Below, piece by piece: positions 18,801-20,322 of a stretch of DNA of 20,322 nucleotides. The translations under genes and the position numbers were made by a program. The notes below the pieces were generated by a model. That model saw only the letters and a program-made list of their open reading frames with translations, had not been told where the DNA came from and did no database searches. How positions within the stretch are numbered: position 1 is the stretch's first letter; every line of letters begins with the position of its first letter. Origin of the DNA: a virus. The DNA is taken from positions 1-20,322 of IMG/VR virus record IMGVR_UViG_3300035157_000334, one strand, 5' to 3'.

Positions 18801-20322
18801 TTCATTAATACTGCGATAGTTTATTGAGGATAATTTTTTTAACTGTTCATTTATTTCTTGCCTACGACCACTATAGTCATACTTATAAGCTCTTCTAAGA
18901 CTTTCGAGTTCTTCTAATTCTTTTGAATACGCATCAAGCTTTTCTTTGTTCCTAATTATTTCCAAGCGAATATTAGGCAACTTACCCTTAAGATATTCTT
19001 CATTACCAATTAAACCAGCTTCTAGTTTTTCTTTTTCTTCTGCCTTCCAAGTTTTCTTAAGGTATGCAATAGCTTGGTCTTCAACATCATTGTCACCAGC
19101 TTCATCAAGAATGTATCGCATAATCATCTTTGAGCCAAATTCTTCTTCAGTCATTATATCTTTGCTTATGCCAACAGTTCTTCTTGCTTTCAAAAGAATG
19201 TTTGGGACATTAAGCTGTTCCATAGAAAATAAGTTAGTAGCTTCTCTAGGGGCTGACCCTATACTTACTAAGTAGTATGCTCTCATCTTTTGCTGGAAAT
19301 CGTATATCTTACCTTTATGCAATGCTTTTGCCGCATGAACTGCATTGCCTAAATGCATACCTTTCTCAACAAGCTTTAGCATCATACCTTTATCATGGAT
19401 AAGTTTAAGCATATAATATTTCGCAATGCCTGGAGCATTACTGTTTAAAATATTTTTGAGTGGTGTAGGAATAAATTTGAATAGGGGACTATTTACAAAC
19501 CAACTTTCTGTGTAAGCTAAATCTTGTGCTTGCTCATCTATAGCTTGTCTTCTTTGTTTTGCAGTCTTAAGGTTATCTTTATAGTCAAGCCTTAACTGCT
19601 CGATTCTATTTTTTGCTATTTGCACTCGTTTGTTTGCTTCAATCATTTTTTTCTGAGGAGCAGAATCATTCATAATCTTAGCAAACTGACCTTGATGTAA
19701 TTCATTATCTGGATTGAACGCTCTATTTCTACGCTCACCATATATCTTTTTTTTCAGCATAGATGCTCTATAGTTATTATACTCAACTTGAAGCTGTCTA
19801 ACTTTAGTCATCTGCTCATCAATGACTCTTTGCTGTTTCTTGCCAGCCGCTTTAATCTGTTTGTCATTATGTATAATCTGGTCTTGTGTTCCCAGTGTCT
19901 TCAGTTTTGTGAGGTCAATGACTTCATCACCAACCTTCATTGTTTTCTTTTTACCATCGAGAACAGCTTCAGAATCTTTAAACACTCTTGACTTTATTAC
20001 TTTTTGAAGCTCTTCAACCTTAAGCTTTGCTTCATCTCTCATTTTAGTAATAGCTTCAATAGCTAAATCCTTATTGCCACCACCAAACTTTTTAAGTAAA
20101 TCACTAACTGCTTTCCCACCTTTGCCAGCTTTTATTATTTTTAGTCTGCCTTCATTTATATTAAATATAGATTTAGCTTCTTTAAGCTCATCTCTTGTTA
20201 CGGCTATATCATACCGTGTAAAAGGTAGGGATATATCAGGATTAGGTTTGCTTGGAAGATTCATTGTATGTGCATTTTTATATGCATTAGTTGCAAAATC
20301 TACAGCTTCGTTATTTTTTTGT
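15837..20322 (-). CDS. Giant virion protein, probably internal/ejected (5' end beyond window)
   Basis: At least 1475 aa if counted from the Met at 20264, but that ATG has no ribosome binding site and the frame stays open to the window edge, so the true start is probably outside. Long coiled-coil stretches (about 400-480 and 490-560), a zincin-like HELYH at 825-829 in 'IIFHELYHGKRR', and hydrophobic segments near 'LGGAFFATLAEPAIIMM' and 'VLVGIGLAYMSVWL' in the last third are visible. The soluble N-part and membrane-active C-part, directly before a T7-type fibre gene, fit an internal virion protein ejected into the cell to build a DNA conduit (gp16-like position). No lysozyme or transglycosylase motif was seen. 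Enzymatic activity of the HExxH site is unproven. Confidence 0.7.
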   Translation of the reverse strand, partial: QKNNEAVDFATNAYKNAHTMNLPSKPNPDISLPFTRYDIAVTRDELKEAKSIFNINEGRLKIIKAGKGGKAVSDLLKKFGGGNKDLAIEAITKMRDEAKLKVEELQKVIKSRVFKDSEAVLDGKKKTMKVGDEVIDLTKLKTLGTQDQIIHNDKQIKAAGKKQQRVIDEQMTKVRQLQVEYNNYRASMLKKKIYGERRNRAFNPDNELHQGQFAKIMNDSAPQKKMIEANKRVQIAKNRIEQLRLDYKDNLKTAKQRRQAIDEQAQDLAYTESWFVNSPLFKFIPTPLKNILNSNAPGIAKYYMLKLIHDKGMMLKLVEKGMHLGNAVHAAKALHKGKIYDFQQKMRAYYLVSIGSAPREATNLFSMEQLNVPNILLKARRTVGISKDIMTEEEFGSKMIMRYILDEAGDNDVEDQAIAYLKKTWKAEEKEKLEAGLIGNEEYLKGKLPNIRLEIIRNKEKLDAYSKELEELESLRRAYKYDYSGRRQEINEQLKKLSSINYRSINEETGKPYTKNELKTINTKIAAHKERIRNKGLLDAEDERFDRLQQWVESYQNRIQQLHTEREATLHRLAELQDVAVSPKSYTSTLNINNISELSEKEMVKLFGKEFNVQKVILDDWKNIYAYIKMIQKDLPKKERTLDGVTLEQFKNNMSVLGFHYYGMRTIINEKQITRLSASKYSKVFGKLVPNKGVVFIDRNVITKDYEDMIKITDPARREAYLRGSLEKKFANYLDIMIRTNEKFKGISPNYNRTIDDIKKRFETFFDSLPNRLWSTEDFFPMKKAFRKSLEGQNIDPKIRAIAVRNMNDMIEDTAIFWNHKKHAYDNFDKFKTKGDYEDYIIFHELYHGKRRPKKGESDVELENVINELALKRSLAEGQKFAQASRIVENYFPRYYDHRAIRNNRKRFEDILTNYYFKNPYHVTWNTRTNQMDVIPRSPTRKEARNRAKETTQRILNENYEEVEDIYTGQGKAKHFKHREIDIPNRLILDFIELDPLKVHKAYVERTSGMVEFKKTFGTHATIDSMKDDIFDSVADAGGTVERAQEIFKEIRFAYDRVVVGRTTDNPHSWDKSVAYAVRTGAQLKYLGGAFFATLAEPAIIMMNHGIGRTMFTLYEALTDAKVKATVKDIGAYGEAIDLALGSAQHKFVDDINMSPFGDSFWDKTKNAFYVLNGLTWATQTMKRLDALARAHHYIDSAVKWSRDGNLPEQDKLYMLRYDIDKSAADKIRALVDEGVIEKSTNGLYLANTNMWDDIELRDTFRTSLSSGMLNTIIMGTPADKPKLVDGVILLKKSTVDKSGLGGIFREHADYPGYVKIENQLLALPFQFYSYSLGAVNKVTASMTQGALKNRSTAVLVGIGLAYMSVWLRTPDYAWDKMEPQDKLMRALEYSGVAAIYMDLFYESFHSMLALNGVNITGGFLNPKYKDEPYESLIGLTGAGPSYVTDVVQGIYEMMVGDFGLGVAKTAKNLPFTGLPYIRNQVNDLAATVDRNLD

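Noticed and set aside
1-20322. CRISPR array, insertion sequence, integrase or attachment site
   Set aside because: No regularly spaced direct repeats apart from the protein-coding fibre repeat, and no transposase or recombinase motif in any frame examined.

Overview
The window looks like part of a lytic, probably short-tailed, AT-rich marine-type phage genome. I infer this from four things: a T7-type tail-fibre N-terminus directly after a giant virion protein, a peptidase M15 endolysin with holin-like neighbours, a small basic 'MPQGKGTYG' protein typical of marine phage terminase regions, and the absence of any integrase. Several proteins resemble those of phages infecting marine alphaproteobacteria such as SAR11 or SAR116. 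That affiliation comes from memory of the families, not from a search.

Layout. (1) Positions 1-981, minus strand: the start of the late operon, with terminase small subunit, the MPQGKGTYG protein, a 63-aa protein and, at the left edge, what may be the first codons of the terminase large subunit. (2) Positions 982-1796: about 800 bases without a convincing gene, but unusually rich in inverted repeats, many of them compatible with one large structured plus-strand RNA. (3) Positions 1797-9031, plus strand: an early operon of small, closely packed genes with good Shine-Dalgarno sequences. Its first half holds hypothetical proteins, a hydrophobic mini-peptide, three HTH proteins and several RNA hairpins. 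Its second half is a recombination cassette: a Holliday-junction-resolvase-like nuclease, a YqaJ-type exonuclease, a Sak3-like annealing protein and an SSB-like protein. (4) Positions 9096-20322, minus strand: the distal end of the late operon. In transcription order it holds a giant virion protein cut by the right edge, a T7-like tail fibre, a lectin-domain fibre, a tail assembly chaperone, small membrane proteins and the endolysin. If the genome is circular or circularly permuted, the left and right minus-strand blocks are probably one late transcription unit whose middle (portal, capsid, tail tube) lies outside the window.

How it works together. Early genes are read rightwards from the intergenic region near 1.7 kb and late genes leftwards, and the two units converge near 9.05 kb. 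No DNA polymerase, primase or helicase is visible here. The recombination genes, an SSB-type acidic tail (SDEIPF) and a clamp-binding-like C-terminus (QKELF) suggest reliance on the host replisome plus phage-encoded recombination, though replication genes could lie outside the window. The most unusual content is the RNA-level structure: the 1.06-1.68 kb multi-hairpin region, two related hairpins around a 28-aa membrane peptide, a possible pseudoknot plus hairpin at 5.0-5.1 kb, a possible attenuator at 8.75 kb, and an A9 slippery run that could fuse an HTH protein to a zinc ribbon.
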